Below, one piece after another: positions 34,791 through 48,500 of a stretch of DNA of 64,000 nt. The stretch spans positions 16,516,171-16,580,170 of the forward strand of contig OX463778.1 in NCBI GenBank assembly GCA_949825025.1, written 5' to 3'. This DNA is from Siphlonurus alternatus (Eukaryota > Arthropoda > Insecta > Ephemeroptera > Siphlonuridae). Within the stretch, counting starts at the first letter, position 1. Each line of letters opens with the position of its first letter. The notes beneath the pieces were generated by a model, which was given only the letters and a program-made list of their open reading frames with translations, ran no database searches and was not told where the DNA came from. Position numbers and translations under genes: made by a program.

Positions 34791-34943
34791 GAGGAATTTC
34801 TATATTTTAGGTAATGTTTGGCCTATATCCCTATAATCAGTAAATATTAGAATTATTCAAGCACGTAGTAAGACTAAAAAATTGTAAGAGAAGCCAAGTT
34901 TATTTCTTATTATTTTTTTTTTTAACTTTGACTTAAGCCTTGA

Positions 34944-35207
34944 AAAAGTAACATTTCACAAAGAAGTGCTAAAAAGTCTGCTAAGCAGCCAAGGAAAGAA
35001 AAAAGGAGAGTTGACTATAAAAAGTTTCCCTTTGAAGATGCATGTCCCAGCATGAAAGAGGAAATGGCAAGCAAAGGAGGAAGATCAGTGAGACTTAACC
35101 TGCTAGAAAACAGTCCCTTTGTCTTTGACTTCTCATTGCCTGTCTTTGAACGAAGAAAACTTGAAGTTCACTGCTCAGATGTTTTATTTGTTTTTAATTC
35201 AAGCTAA
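34944..35207 (+). other. Orphan open frame, possibly an exon or repeat remnant
   Basis: About 87 codons stay open, including a Lys/Arg-rich start and a core such as FPFEDACPSMKEEM followed by RLNLLENSPFVFDF. The composition is protein-like and unlike its AT-rich surroundings. No convincing splice sites or partner exons are visible and I do not recognise it. Confidence 0.2.
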
Positions 35208-35410
35208 TGTACTCTGTGCTATTCTAAACTTACATTGGGATTGAGATAGAATATATTCATTTCAATCCTTTGATTACACAGTACAGTTTCGTTGCTAAAA
35301 ATAGAGCATAATATAGATAGAAACCTTTGGATGTTTCTGTTAAATTACAAGTTATACTTTTTATTAGAATATGTGTATTATTTTTTCCCTGAAATTGCCT
35401 ACGTTATAAT

Positions 35411-35744
35411 GGAGTATTGACCACAAGAATTTTTATTGCAAAAAATGAATAGAGGGTGTAAAGATATGCTGCTCTTATTTTTTTTCCAGATATTTTAGAG
35501 TCCGTGAACTATTTTTAAAAAATTATTGAAAGTACAGAGAGAGTGACGCCTTTTGACGCCTCTCTTAATAAAAGGATAGGATGCAAAATAATAGGGGCGT
35601 GGGTTAAAACCCAACCTCGGCAAAACTTTTTAGCAATACTTCCCGGCCTCTAAAAAAGCTGAAAAAAAAATCAGAGTGGCATAACTTCATAACTTTTGCA
35701 CCCTCTGTTCATTTTTGCAATGAAAATTTTTGAAGTAGATACTC
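35411..35744. mobile_element. Family B fold-back element
   Basis: GGAGTATTGACCACAAGAAT at the left and the reverse-complement-like TTGAAGTAGATACTC at the right enclose the family B arms (TTATTGCAAAAAATGAATAG, CCAGATATTTTAGAG, GAACTATTTTTAAAAAATTA). Confidence 0.8.
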
Positions 35745-35844
35745 GATTCTATACAGTATTATAATAGGAAATAAATTATAAATAACAGCAGGTATACCTA
35801 TTTTCATAGATATTTTTTTTAAACAAAGAGAAAATTCATTATTT

Positions 35845-36053
35845 CCATGGAGCGATGTTACGCGAGGCTTGGCGGGGCGAGAAAAGCGCACTTGCAGTGA
35901 AACCGTATGGCGGCCATATTGGCAAGGAAAAATCGCGGCGCGAGTAAATCGCTGTGTGAAAGCGATTTTTCCTCGCTAATATGGCTGCCATACGATTTTA
36001 CTGCAAGTGCGCTTTTCTCGCCCCGCCAAGCCTCGCGCGACATCGCTCCATGG
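35845..36053. mobile_element. GC-rich fold-back element
   Basis: CCATGGAGCGATGTTACGCG at the left pairs with CGCGCGACATCGCTCCATGG at the right. The arms (GGCTTGGCGGGGCGAGAAAA) match closely and then meet at a small loop near 35940-35955. It is much GC-richer than its flanks. About 209 bases. Confidence 0.9.
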
Positions 36054-36059
36054 AAAAGC

Positions 36060-39000
36060 GTCTTTAATCTAGTGTATATTTTATTTAGGTTATTGTATGC
36101 ATATTTTTGGTGTAGATTTTAGAATAGGATTTATTTTTAGACTCAGAATCAGAATCGTTTTATTACAAATTTACATTATTTTCGTAATACTAATCAATGG
36201 CAGGGGTATGCAACACTGCTTGTCCACGTGCTCAACTGGTTGCGGATATCCCAGGCTGCAGTGGCTACCGGTTTATAATATATTGACAGGTTAATGATTT
36301 ACTGTTGTCACCCAGCTATGCGAGGGAAGCCCTGCGAAGCATTGAGCTTGCGAACGAGCCTCGCCGGTCATCGTGCTTCAAATTTGCTGACAATGTGACA
36401 TGAGTCCGTATAACCTCACCATATGTATTAAATGCGTTATTGTCACATGGCGGTGGCAGCGCATTTTACCTTCAGTTTATCTGTTTAAGATGTGATATTG
36501 ATTGAATTTGTTGACAACGTGATTATAATACGAAGGATATCTAAATAAAAATAGCACATTGCTATTTTTTTTTTTTTTAATGTTGCACTCTATAGAATTC
36601 TGATATATATGTATCTCATTTAGTGTTAATCTGGATTGAAGTATAATATTAAAGTTTAGTTAAAACAATAATAATTATTGTTCTCTTCTAATTTTCAATA
36701 TGAAACTTTGCATGCGTCTATCTCAAGAACTTTTTAATAATTCATCTTCAGCGTGAAAATTGCCATAATTTAAGATTTAAGACATACATATAAGGCGTTC
36801 TGGTAAATAGTAAATAACAATAAGTCTGTGTCATGGACATCAATATCTCACTTATAAACTCAATATATAGAAATTTTGTCTTATTTTGGCTGTAATACAT
36901 TATGATTCCTCATGCTCTAAGACAAAAGGTATACGTTTATAACATATACGAGAAAGTAGGTCAATGTGATCGAGTCAGATAGTTCTCAGCAGCAGTTTTT
37001 ACTTTATACAGGAGGGTAATGACCTAATTAATATATGTGCGAGATGAGAATTAATTAAATCGATGGTCTTTCAAATATAGAGCAGCAGCTGCAGTTTACG
37101 GCTGGATGGTATGAGTCATCGTCAATCGATGAGCTGCGCAGAATGCATCAAAAATCCTGGCTGCATCGCTGCATGGCCTTGACTCACGGGCTAATTTTGA
37201 TGCACCTAGACAGCAGCAGTGCATGTCATCAGCTGGTCGTTACACAGTGCAGCTCATTTCACCTTACATAGGGGTGGAAGGTGCTTGAATCTGTTCTGTG
37301 GTGAATTGTAAAGCATTGAAAAATATAGTCGACGTTATAGAGCCAAATGTACAGTCATAGACATAGATATACAGTAAGCATGTCCCATTCTTTATGATTT
37401 ATGACAAATCTGTTCATTCAAAACTTCTACTGTTTTGTAGTGTACATGTTACACGCGCGTGTTCTAGCGTGATACGATTCCATCTATAAATAGTTTTTAT
37501 TTTTTTGATCAAAGCAATGGAAAGCTCAAACCAAAGTTTGTTAAATTAAAAAAAAAAAAATAGCAATTACCTCGGTCGCATTTCAGCTGACAAAATTTTA
37601 ACTTTTTTCATAGTAGAAAAATCTTCTCCCTCTAAAAATCAAGCATCCAGAAACGTGTGACCTTTCTTTCTTTATTCAGTGACCCTTAAAATGTAGTCAA
37701 CACAATACACATAAAAAAAAACTTTCACCTACGTGCAAAACTATAAATAATTGCAAACAATAACTGTAACATTGTTATATATTATACAGTATTTAGTTAT
37801 AACCTAATTTTATAAATCGTCGCTTGTCTTGTCTCCATATATTACGGACATCTTATCGTTGAGACAAAGTGGCGGTGTTTCTCAATATATTTAGGAAGTG
37901 AGGCCGACGGATAAACATCGTCATGTCTTTTACGTCTATTTGTAAAGAAAAACTACCGTGTCTGATTAAAGATTAAGCGGAAATGAGCATGGCGAGAGAG
38001 GAAGGAAGTAATTTGCAGGTGCGGCAACACCGCCCTATACCTAGCCAGTGTAGTCATTTATACGTAATTCTTTTGTACCCTCTATATTGAACATTTAAGT
38101 ACACTACTAAAGTATACAGTACAGAAATCTTTAACGCCATGTTCAGGGGCCGTGTAAACCTATATATATTTCATTGATGTAGCTGGTAGCAAATAAGATT
38201 AAATATCTATCTATTGTAAATTTGATTTAATTAATTGATGATTAATGTGAAGGTAATAAAAAAACTTTATATTTATTGTTAATAGAATTAAATAAAAAAT
38301 CATTTATTAATTTCCCTAAAAGACAAGCCACAAAAAATATACAATAAATAAATAAATATAAGTCTTGTCCGTTTTTGCAGATTTCTTTGCTCTTTTAACA
38401 CCCTTAAAATCGTGCTGCATAACGCTGTAAACGCTGTTATCTGTATAATGTTATAGTCATGTAACATCTCCTATTATATATGATATATGGCCTTATATGC
38501 TTGCATTATTAAATATTTGCATTACTATGACGTCACAGTGTATTAGAGGGTTGAACAAAATCGGAATAATTTTAACTCGCGCGAGGTCTTAAATCTACGT
38601 ATTCAATTAATTTAACTGCTTTTCTCATTTAAAAAAAAAAAATGACTCCACAACTTAAATAAGTATCCCGAGCACTTGAGTTTTATAAATATTGTTTATA
38701 CTATAACAGAAATCGATTATTGAAGTGATATCCCCACTTAAGTCTCCTCCAGTATAGACGCGACATATAGGGGAGGGGATGGTGTGGGAGCCGGGCAGGC
38801 CGACGGTGGCTAACTTGCACCAGATTAGTCTTCCTAGCGGTGGCGTTAAGACCGGCGGTGTTGGCTTCCAGTGAGCACCATGATGAAGACAGAGAGGACT
38901 TACGTGTGGGACAGGTGCGTGAGCGATGATGTCCTTGTCCAGTAGCGTAAGTCGTATACTGCAGGTCGTCATGTATATAAAGACGCAGTATATACTCCAC

Positions 39001-40540
39001 ATGCCAATTATGTAGTAGTTATGATTTATGATGTAATGGCAATTAAAATTTATGGTCATGTATATACTAGTAGTTGAAGGATATTTTCATTAAACTTTAT
39101 TGTATGTAGTAATCAACGTAATTATGTCAAAAATATTTAACAATATAAAATTAAAACCCTAATTAATTTCAATTAATTAATTATAACTCTAATTTTTTAA
39201 AAATATTGTTTCATCCAATGTTATATAGAATATTGGGCATTCACAAAGCATTAAGATTAAATTTATAGAACAATTTTTTAAATCTTACAGTTAGTTTTAG
39301 AGTATGTTTTTTCGTACTTTGTACCCGAATTTTCCAGCACTATAAAATTATGCCCCGCAATTGAAACTTTTGTGAGCCCTTGGTATATAAAGTTATAAAT
39401 ATTTATATGGTATAATATACTACGCAGAGAGTATATATCTGCTGTGTCCGTTCCAATAAATATTTACTTACGAAGACTAGAAGATGATTATACAATTCAT
39501 GAAGCGATACAATCTGTACACAATACAATCATGTATGATTGTGAATTATACTAAATGCAATTAAGTGAATTAAGCAATTATAATATTTTCGATTAGAAAT
39601 TACAGTATCATATTATAATTTACTGTATATTTTTATCATCATTATTTGTTATTAATGTTATTATAAATATTAATTATAAAATAATATATATAATAATTTT
39701 CCCATGAAATAGAAAACTAATATATAATTATACATTTTGTTTTTTAATTTGTTTACTTTTTATAATTTCACTTTCTTTTTAAATTTAATTTTATAAACGT
39801 ATTTAATTAAACTTTATTGTTAATTACCAAGCATGACATTGGGATTTGTTCATGTCAACAAGAGTCCTTCTTATTGTGGTTACAAAGGACAGACTGACTT
39901 TGTGTATGGCGATCTGCCACCGTGCAACGTCGTTATTGCGGCATACACGTGATGACTCGTTCTCGGTCGGACGGAGCCAAACCGCACCGCCGGCCTTCAA
40001 CAATTCCACCTCAATAATTAGCAGCCTACTGAAGACTGTGTGACACTAGTGTAGTGTTTTTGACAAGCAAAGACGTATTTTATGTTATTTTGTTATTGAA
40101 AATTACATGCACGCGTGTATTCAAGTTTAGTTATTTAGCACGTGCTATATTACGACAATCCAAAGCTCAACCGATCATGTTGTTATGGTTTAAATAATAT
40201 GTATATGGTTATTAAGGATTAATGTCACCGCGGCCGGAGGCTTGCTCAATATTTTCCGACGATAAACTGAAAATATTTAAAATATTAAAACATATAAAAA
40301 AATATAAAATAAAGGACAAAATAACTCTTAGTTTGCAGAAGATGTTAAAAAATAGCAAAGATGGTTTAGATTTTGAGTAAATATTTTTTCGTGGAAAATA
40401 TAATGTATATTATTACTGATTTGACTAAAAGTCACAGCAGTCCCCATTTAAAATTTAAAAAAATGCTAAATGCTGATTTCAAAGTTGAATGTATCGAAAA
40501 TGTTACCGGATTTGGTGATTTTGTTTTTTTTTAATGGGAA
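36060..40540. other. Gene-poor intergenic stretch
   Basis: Mostly AT-rich, with no gene I can support. Two GC-richer islands stand out: 38735-38990, where the minus strand has ACCTGCAG/TATACG and CACAC/gtaagt around a short frame, and 39830-40040. Either could be an exon of an unseen transcript, but nothing proves it. Confidence 0.4.
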
Positions 40541-40544
40541 ATTA

Positions 40545-40811
40545 TAGAGGCTTCAAGTGATGCGCTCACGCTGCGCAACTTTTTGTCGCTAAGGTCCATC
40601 TTGCCCTTGAAAATGAAGCAAAGTGTTTTTTTAACTTTTCTCGGTTATAAATAAAAAAAAAAAAAAAAACTAAATCTTGATTTATCTACTTTATTTTTCA
40701 GTTTCAGTGAAAAATCTTATTCCTAGTGGAAAAACGAATTCACGTTTTTTTTTACATAGGTTTGGTATAGCGGGTGGGAACACCGAAAAATCAGCTGACT
40801 TGAAGCCTCTA
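40545..40811. mobile_element. Small TIR element
   Basis: TAGAGGCTTCAAGT at the left and ACTTGAAGCCTCTA at the right are perfect inverted termini of a 267-base element whose interior is not self-complementary. A TA flank is present at the left. Non-autonomous DNA transposon. Confidence 0.7.
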
Positions 40812-41249
40812 TTTCATGGTGTCAGAAAGATTTGCTGAAATTTTGAGTGTGATTCACCATCTACTAAGCATATGTTTCGTACCACTGACATTAAACCCTT
40901 AATGATACATTTACCATGTTACATGGAATAGTATGCATTAATTAATTATGGAAAATAAGGATTCAGAACTTTACGCGGGTTCGTAACCTATAAAAATATG
41001 GAAGCAGCTGCAGGCATTTGTAAATTGTTGATAAACACCCATGCTGAGGCTACGGGAGGAGAGAGAGAGAGAGAATTGAATCATGGGGGCAATGGCCCCC
41101 TCGTTTATCGGGTCGATCCATAAACAATTTGCTGACAATAACATTTTTATTTCATTTCCAAATGTTTGGTTTCTAGTCGACGGTTGTCTGAAGAAACGCA
41201 AATCTGTGTTCTGCAATTGCCGACAATACACGCAGAAAAGTCCCAACAC

Positions 41250-43150
41250 ACTTACATGTGTAAAGACGGGTTTTACACTTTTTGCTTAAGAATCCAACGA
41301 AAAAAGTGTTAGATCTTAAGCAAAAAGTGTTAGAATTTACGCATTGTGTGTTGCGTTTTCAAAATGTGTAAGAACTAACACAAAGGTATTAAAAGTTAAG
41401 ATTTCAATGAGTAGTAGTCTACACATTAAGTGTGTAAGATGTATGGGTACGCCCAAGGTGTGTAAGATTTTAAGATGAAAGTGTGTAAAAAGTCAGTATA
41501 CAAGAGTGTAACGAGAGAGGTAAAACTATGTTCTTAAAACTCAACACCTTTGGTGAGTAAAAGTTAAGCAACAAAACTGTTTAAAAAGTTGTTTTACACA
41601 CCAAGCTAGTTAACTTCCTACACATGCATCTTAAACAACAACACACGAAATGTGTTAAGATGGACTTAAGAATAAAACGTATTAGAATCAACACATTGGT
41701 GCTTAAAATCTTACACACCTTCTTTTAAAATCCTACACATGCAACTTAAGCAGCAACACACGAAATGTGTTAAGCTGGTTTTTAGAATAAAACGTATAAG
41801 AATCAACACAGTAGTGCTTAAAACCTTACACACTTTGTTTCAGTTTAAAGTCCTACACAGTTACACAGTTACACATCTGCGCAAAGGATGCGCGCAGCGT
41901 CATCAGAGACAGGAATTTGCGACCGTTAGATCTGAAGTTCTTTGCTGTGTGTTTGCTCGCTTGTGTGTTAGTTCATCAATATCTGGATTTGATGAGGTTT
42001 TCGTTTCGTGATGGTTTAAATTTTGTAATATTTTACTTGTGAAAGTAAGTGCATGTTGTAATCGAGTTTTAGATAATGCGACAATAGTGTGTGAAGTGTG
42101 CGAGTGTGTAGCAGTGTATTGAAACTGTAGATTTGATTAAACGTTCGTTTAGGCGGGCAAGAAGCCGGGGAGTCGCCATGGCATAACATTGTGTGCACTG
42201 AAAACCCAATAAAAACTCGAGTATTTGAGTGTAATATGTGCAAGAATGCTTTCAGCATCAATTTATGTGCCGTTGTATTAATGAGTGTTTCAAGAAATAT
42301 TGTCTAAAATATATTAATATATATGTACACCTACAAATGGTTATTAAAGTACGTACGAAATTTGTCTTTCTGTTAAACTATAGAACTGCATAAAAAGTTT
42401 TTGTTTAATATAATCTACTTTTTTGTTACTTGCATCATCATTTTTTTTTACTCATGTGATATCTGTGTTCTTAAGTAATAAAAAAAAATACATTAATAAA
42501 AAAAAATGTAAATTTTAATTATATTTTATCCATGAAACCACCTTTTTTTAAGCAAATACACAATTATCATAATATAATTTATTATAACTATTTTTTTAAT
42601 TTTAGGATACTTAAGAGCATAGAAGCTGTTTTAAAAAATACGGAAGAAAATTATAAATATAAAAGGAATAAATAATAATTCGAATAATAATTAGGCAGCC
42701 AAAAATTAGGAGATGTATTTTAATTTATAATATTCAATATGCTATCGTATACACTTATAAGTCTTCGAAAAGTTAAGAGACATGGCTATAGTATAATACT
42801 ATATAAAATCATAAAATCCTACACTGCAGGTGCGTAGAAAGCTACGCACAAAAGCTTAGAAAACTAAACACTAGGTGCGTAGAAAGCTACACACAAAAAG
42901 CTTAGCAGCCTACACTCTTGGGGCGTAGAATCTTACACCAAGTGTGTAACATTTTAAGCAGTTCTGTGTAGAACTTTACGCTCAAGGGGTGTTGGTTCTT
43001 ACGCTCAAAAATTTAAAATCCAACACACTAAATGTGTAAAAATTTAAACATCTTGATGTGTTGATCTCTAAACTCACGTGTGTGTAAGATTTAAGGATTT
43101 TTCCTTTGAGGTACAAAAACAACACAGTAAATGTGTTGCTTTTTAGGATA
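41250..43150. mobile_element. Element with arrays of a short TGTGTAAGAT-like motif at both ends
   Basis: Two blocks, 41250-41880 and 42830-43145, consist of diverged copies of a motif of about 20 bases (variants TGTGTAAGATTTTAAG, AAGTGTTAGAATTTA, and their complements CTTAAAATCTTACACACC) spaced about 30-40 bases apart in both orientations. The centre (41890-42820) is AT-rich without a transposase frame. Exact termini and a target duplication could not be fixed. Class unknown. Confidence 0.55.
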
Positions 43151-44678
43151 TTTGCTTTAAATATTTTCTAAGTGTACGTAGTACTGTACTTAATATTGTA
43201 CATAATATAGAATATATAACAATATACTGTATTATATAGTCGTGAAGTATGTGCAGCATTCGATCAATGGCAGGATGTATGTAATTATTTGCATGACTTT
43301 AATATGAACTTTATGCATGCATTGCGTGTTTATTCATTAAAGCTCACTGAATCAATTATAAAATTAATTATCGTATAACAGTTTTATAACTCTTCGTTAC
43401 TGTAATTAAAATTTTACAGAAATTGCAAAATTTAGCATGCATGAATTAATTTACTAATTATTTGCAGAATTTTCCTCATTTTGTCGCTATAGACTTTTAA
43501 CCTTTTTAAATCACGACGATGATATTTAAAAAGATGGCTTGAGTGAACCCCATCTTTGTGCTAGGATGACGTAAAAACCTATCTTTGTAGATGGTAGCGT
43601 CAATCAAGCTAAATGTGCAAGAGCGAAATACTATTTTTACTTTGCTCTTCGCCAGAGCTCTGCTATTAATAAAAATCTACGAGAGGGATTGCGCTTGCTA
43701 AACAATTCCGTCATTCATTGTTCGGCCGTCACTTGATCTAAAATGAGGCGCAATATCCCTTTCTGTATAACCTCCAGTAGCAGGACGTTAGTTAGACTGA
43801 AATCGGAATAGGACGTACGTGATTGATGGGCAGGAAAAAATCCCATGCCAAATTTCCTGTCGATACAATTTTATATATAATGTTGTATATTATAATATAT
43901 AACACATCCACATATTATATTGGTTCACTGGTGGGGGGACTGAACAAAAGGTGTCGGCAATAAATATTTATAGATTTTCAGTTTATATTTAATTAGAAAA
44001 ATAATACATTTTCTGGGGCACAGTATTGAAAAATGACTGGCTGTTTTTAACGTCAATAAATATTCTACCTGTCACGTGAGTTTTAGTTGTGTTGATAAGA
44101 AGATATAATATGTATATAATATTATATGCAGTTTAGACGTATGTAAACACAACAGTTTACGTATTTTTTTTATTTTTATTGTTAATATATGTTAATTATT
44201 TTTATAATCTAGTGCTTGATTGTTTTATCGCTGAACATTTTATAAAAGTTCGTGTGTTATCAGTTAAAATTGAAAATTATATATACAAATTAATACAATA
44301 ATGCATGCTAATATAAAATCGCGTGTTTTATATATAATATGCGATCGCTTGTTTTGCGCAATATTCCGGAGGGCGCTTGACTCTCGCGTGTTAACGTGAT
44401 AATTTATGCAAATTTATCTTCATAATAATCTTGCAAATACTGCAATGTAATAAGGGCGTCAAGTTCCGCAATAAATATCTGTCAGAGGAAAATTATTGTG
44501 CTTGAAAAAGACTAAAAAGTCAGTGCTGAGGATGTTTTATTATAAACAATTACGCTATTCCGGCCAGTTCAGCTTTTTGTTATTTATTACACAGTACGAC
44601 TTACTACTACAGTGATTGTATGTGCTCTGATTTAAATCATTGTAGTATTATTTATAAATGTCAATCTTTACTATTTTT
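43151..44678. other. Gene-poor intergenic stretch
   Basis: AT-rich sequence with no coding or repeat signal I can support apart from short AT runs. Confidence 0.5.
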
Positions 44679-45224
44679 TTAAGGGTAAAATAATAAGCCC
44701 AATGTTAAAAAAAAAATCACACACACGAAAATTATGAAACATAAATTAAAATTGTATTTCAAATTGTATTTAGAATTTTAGGGAATGGTTAAAAAATTGT
44801 TATCATGTAACAAGTATTATTGGTTTAAATTAATTTTCACTATTAAGAATTAAAAAATATATATATCTTTATTTATAAAAACCATTTTCTATACAATATA
44901 TTTAAAATATTAAATAATTTTTAGTAAATAATATTATATTTTGACAATAGATTAATGTAATGTGAACTAGAAATATAAGGCTCTGCCTTTTCTGGACACT
45001 ACTGTACAACTTAAGGTCAAATAAAAAAAAAAAAATGTTATCCTCTACATACCTCATTAAAACCTAAAATATCAGGGTATACAAATTCGATATATTATAG
45101 ATTTTATACATACCTGATATTTTAGCTATTGATAGGGGATGTGGAGGAGAACATTTTAAGATATTTTTCATACTTTTCATGTGTGGAAATATTTTTAACA
45201 TTGGGCATATTATCTTACCCTTAA
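44679..45224. mobile_element. Decayed family A fold-back
   Basis: It starts TTAAGGGTAAAATAATAAGC and ends ATTATCTTACCCTTAA. Body pieces (GTTATCCTCTACATACC, TATCAGGGTATACAAATTCG, GATATTTTAGCTATTGATAG) match family A, but the hairpin has been broken by an internal insertion near 44750-45040. Confidence 0.8.
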
Positions 45225-45313
45225 ATGAAATTTATGAACTTGTTAAGTGGTATATGACCATGCAAGTATATGTTTTTCACAAATTTTGTTAATTCTTTAT
45301 TGCAAAAAAAAAA

Positions 45314-45316
45314 AAC

Positions 45317-45350
<34 letters not shown>
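45314..45350. repeat. (AAAT)n microsatellite
   Basis: Nine or so tandem AAAT units, about 180 bases upstream of the OTUD7 start. Confidence 0.9.
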
Positions 45351-45353
<3 letters not shown>

Positions 45354-45531
45354 ATTAATTATTATTATAGTACATTTTAGTATAATTTATTTATTATATT
45401 TCTAATAATTCTAATAATAAAAAATATGACATACTGTACTGTAATATAATTTGCTTCATCCTCCCTTTCCCCGTTATGATATTAACTGCAACCCAGGTGA
45501 TTGGGTGCTCATTTGATGTTCCAGATGGGGA

Positions 45532-48500
45532 ATGGAGTCAAACCTGGTGGCTGAGTTTGTGGCACACACCGGCGCTGATCCCGGCACGGCTCGCAACATC
45601 TTGCAAGGTGAGGTCCACTTGACATTGTTGTATTGTTAACAATGTATTAAATTTAATTTTTGCTTCTTCATTGAAGCTGAGTGTGCTTTTTAATGCAATA
45701 AATTAATATAAATTGTAAAATGAAATAGGATCTAGACATTGCTGCTTTATCTTCCCCCCCCCCCTCCTTTGCTCGCCAAAAAGACTTAGAGGATATTATA
45801 TCCCCCAACACAGAACCTGAGTAAAATCAAACTGATTATATATGCCATGTTAGTAACTGTTAGTATTATATTATGTGTTGTTGTAAGGTGTTTCAGTGTT
45901 TGTTATATTTTTTAAAATGACGTAATCCATTTTGTACTTGTACAACCAGTGATTGAATAAATGAATTTAATTGAATTTTACCCATCTACACAATACATGT
46001 TTGTGTCAACTTTAATGGGTGTTTTTTGTTGCAGCCGAGGGCTGGGACCTACCCCTAGCGCTGAAGTCGTACACGTTCCTGATGGGTCCCGTAACTGTGA
46101 GCCACCATGCGCCGCCTCCCCCGCCCCCTGACCCGGCGCCCTACCGCCCTTCCTGGTCTCCCCTGGTCAACGGTACCAGTGGCGGCAACTTCTCTCCCAG
46201 TTCTTCCGCCCTCGCCCCAACCTCCCGTCCAACCCTCCAGAAGTCTGACGCAATAGACCTCGCAGAGGGTGAGTACAGATGGCAGCACAGTAGCAGGGAG
46301 AGAAGTACATAAGCAATCACAGCGTTAATTATGTTATAACTAGGGCCCGGATCTCAAGTTTAACAAGTTTTATAAATACGCATGCACTATGGGATCTGAC
46401 TTCAAATGTCCACGAATCATGAAGTTTCATGCCTAAAAATGCAAAAAAGTTTGGACTTGAAAAAACTGATTTTGAAAATCTATAACTGTTTCAGTTTTTT
46501 AGAGTTTTTTCAAGTTTTTAAAACTTTTTTCAGTTTTGTAAAACTTAAATTGATGTTTTGTGTAGAAAAAATGTGGAGTTATTTAAAAAAAAAAATAATA
46601 AAATGAAAATATTATGTTTGAATTAATTTATTTCTTCCCTCCATCTTACATCTGCATTGTACTGACACTTCTCACATTAAGATTGTAGGTTACCAATAAA
46701 ATGCATTAAACGAAAAAAAATTTGAGAATTTTTAATGTTTTTAAACTTTTCCTTTATTTCTAGGTTTTAAGAGTCAAAATAGTCAAAATATCGTAAAAAA
46801 TTATATAAACTGGAAATAACTTATTTTACGTTTTTGAACTGAAAGTGAACTGATTTTAAGAAACTTAAAAACAATAAAAACTGATTTTGAGAAAAATTTG
46901 GACTTAATCCAGTGCTTAAATAAATACTTTTGAAAACTTAAAATCCGGACCCTAGTTATAACACTAATTTTTACTTCAAAATAATTTAAATTTGATTAAA
47001 ATTTTCAACGTGTTTCAAAATACAATAACTGAGATTTTGTATTCAATTGATTTTTTTGTTTTAATTACAGTATTAATGTTAAACAAAAATAAGTACACTG
47101 TATTTTACAACCTAAATTTTTCAAATTATTTAAAGACGACATTTGCTCATTAAGTTTCTATCTTCATTACCTTTGATAATTATACATCAGGGAGATAGAG
47201 AACTTAGCACATTGCTTTGTTTTCCTCTCTCTTTCTCACATAAATGCATTTCTAGAACTAATTTGTTTATTCGTTTGTTCCAGGAAAAAAGCTTGCGAGG
47301 GGAATATCGCGTGCCACAGACAATGTCAATTTAGTATCAAAAGCACGATCTGAGTTTGCACTTGAATTTAGGGAAAATGCCTTGTGTAATGTTAAGCAGT
47401 ATTTTATTGAAACTCCAATTTATACTTTTACACTGCCAGATCTTACAATTTATCCAGGTGAGTCACAATGAAGTTTTTGTTCTGTGAATGTATTGGTCAA
47501 AAGTAAAATATCCTATTGCCCCAACTGTAACTAACTGTATTGTATTGATTGCGTATATAAGTATGCATTTGGATTACTTGTATATGCTGTACTCTTTATT
47601 GAAATTTTATCCTTTGACAAAAACTGGAAGATAAAATTTTATCCTTTGACAAAAATTGGTAGAAAACACTTCTTGAAGTACAGTAACATTTCAATATTTT
47701 TCCCCTTTATCTTTTATTTTTAAGTCTAAAATATTTATCTATCAGTTTCCATAGTTTGAGTGTGATATTGATGACTAACTCTTTGATGTTTTTTCAGAGG
47801 ACTTCCGGGCCTTCCTGGAAAAGGATCTAATTGAGATGTCAACGCTGGTGTCACTGGAGCAGGCGGGACGTCTCAACTGGTGGGCAGACAGTGGGGCGTG
47901 TCAGCGACTGTGGCCCCTGGCGACCACCGGAGACGGCAACTGCTTGCTGCATGCAGCCTCTCTAGGTACGTTCTGTGGGCCTGACAGTGTTCAGTGACGT
48001 GGAATTGTGAGGGGGCCTGTCATTGCACTACGTTGGTGATACTTACACCATATTACACTTTAGCAGGAATCATACATTCATTAGTCACATTAAAACTGTG
48101 TGTTTCTGTTGAAAAAAATATCAATGTGTCATATCTTCTGCATCACTAACACAATTTTGGTTTCAGAGACTAGAAGTTCTAGAATTTTGTCAGTTAGCTC
48201 ATTCTTGTTTCTATATTCACATCGCTAATATTTACTTGTTCCTACAGGCATGTGGGGGTTCCACGACCGGTTGCTGACACTCCGCAAGGCGCTGCACGGC
48301 TTCCTGACCAGCAGTGACTGCCAGGCGGCTCTGTGGCGACGTTGGCGCTGGCAACAGACTCAACTCAACGCCCAAGCGGGCCTCGTGTACAGCGACACGG
48401 AGTGGCAGCGAGAGTGGGACAGTATCGTCAACATGGCCTCCACAGCTCCCAGGAAGAATGCAGGCTCTCGTAGGAGAAGCGCTGCCTTTGACTCGCTGGG

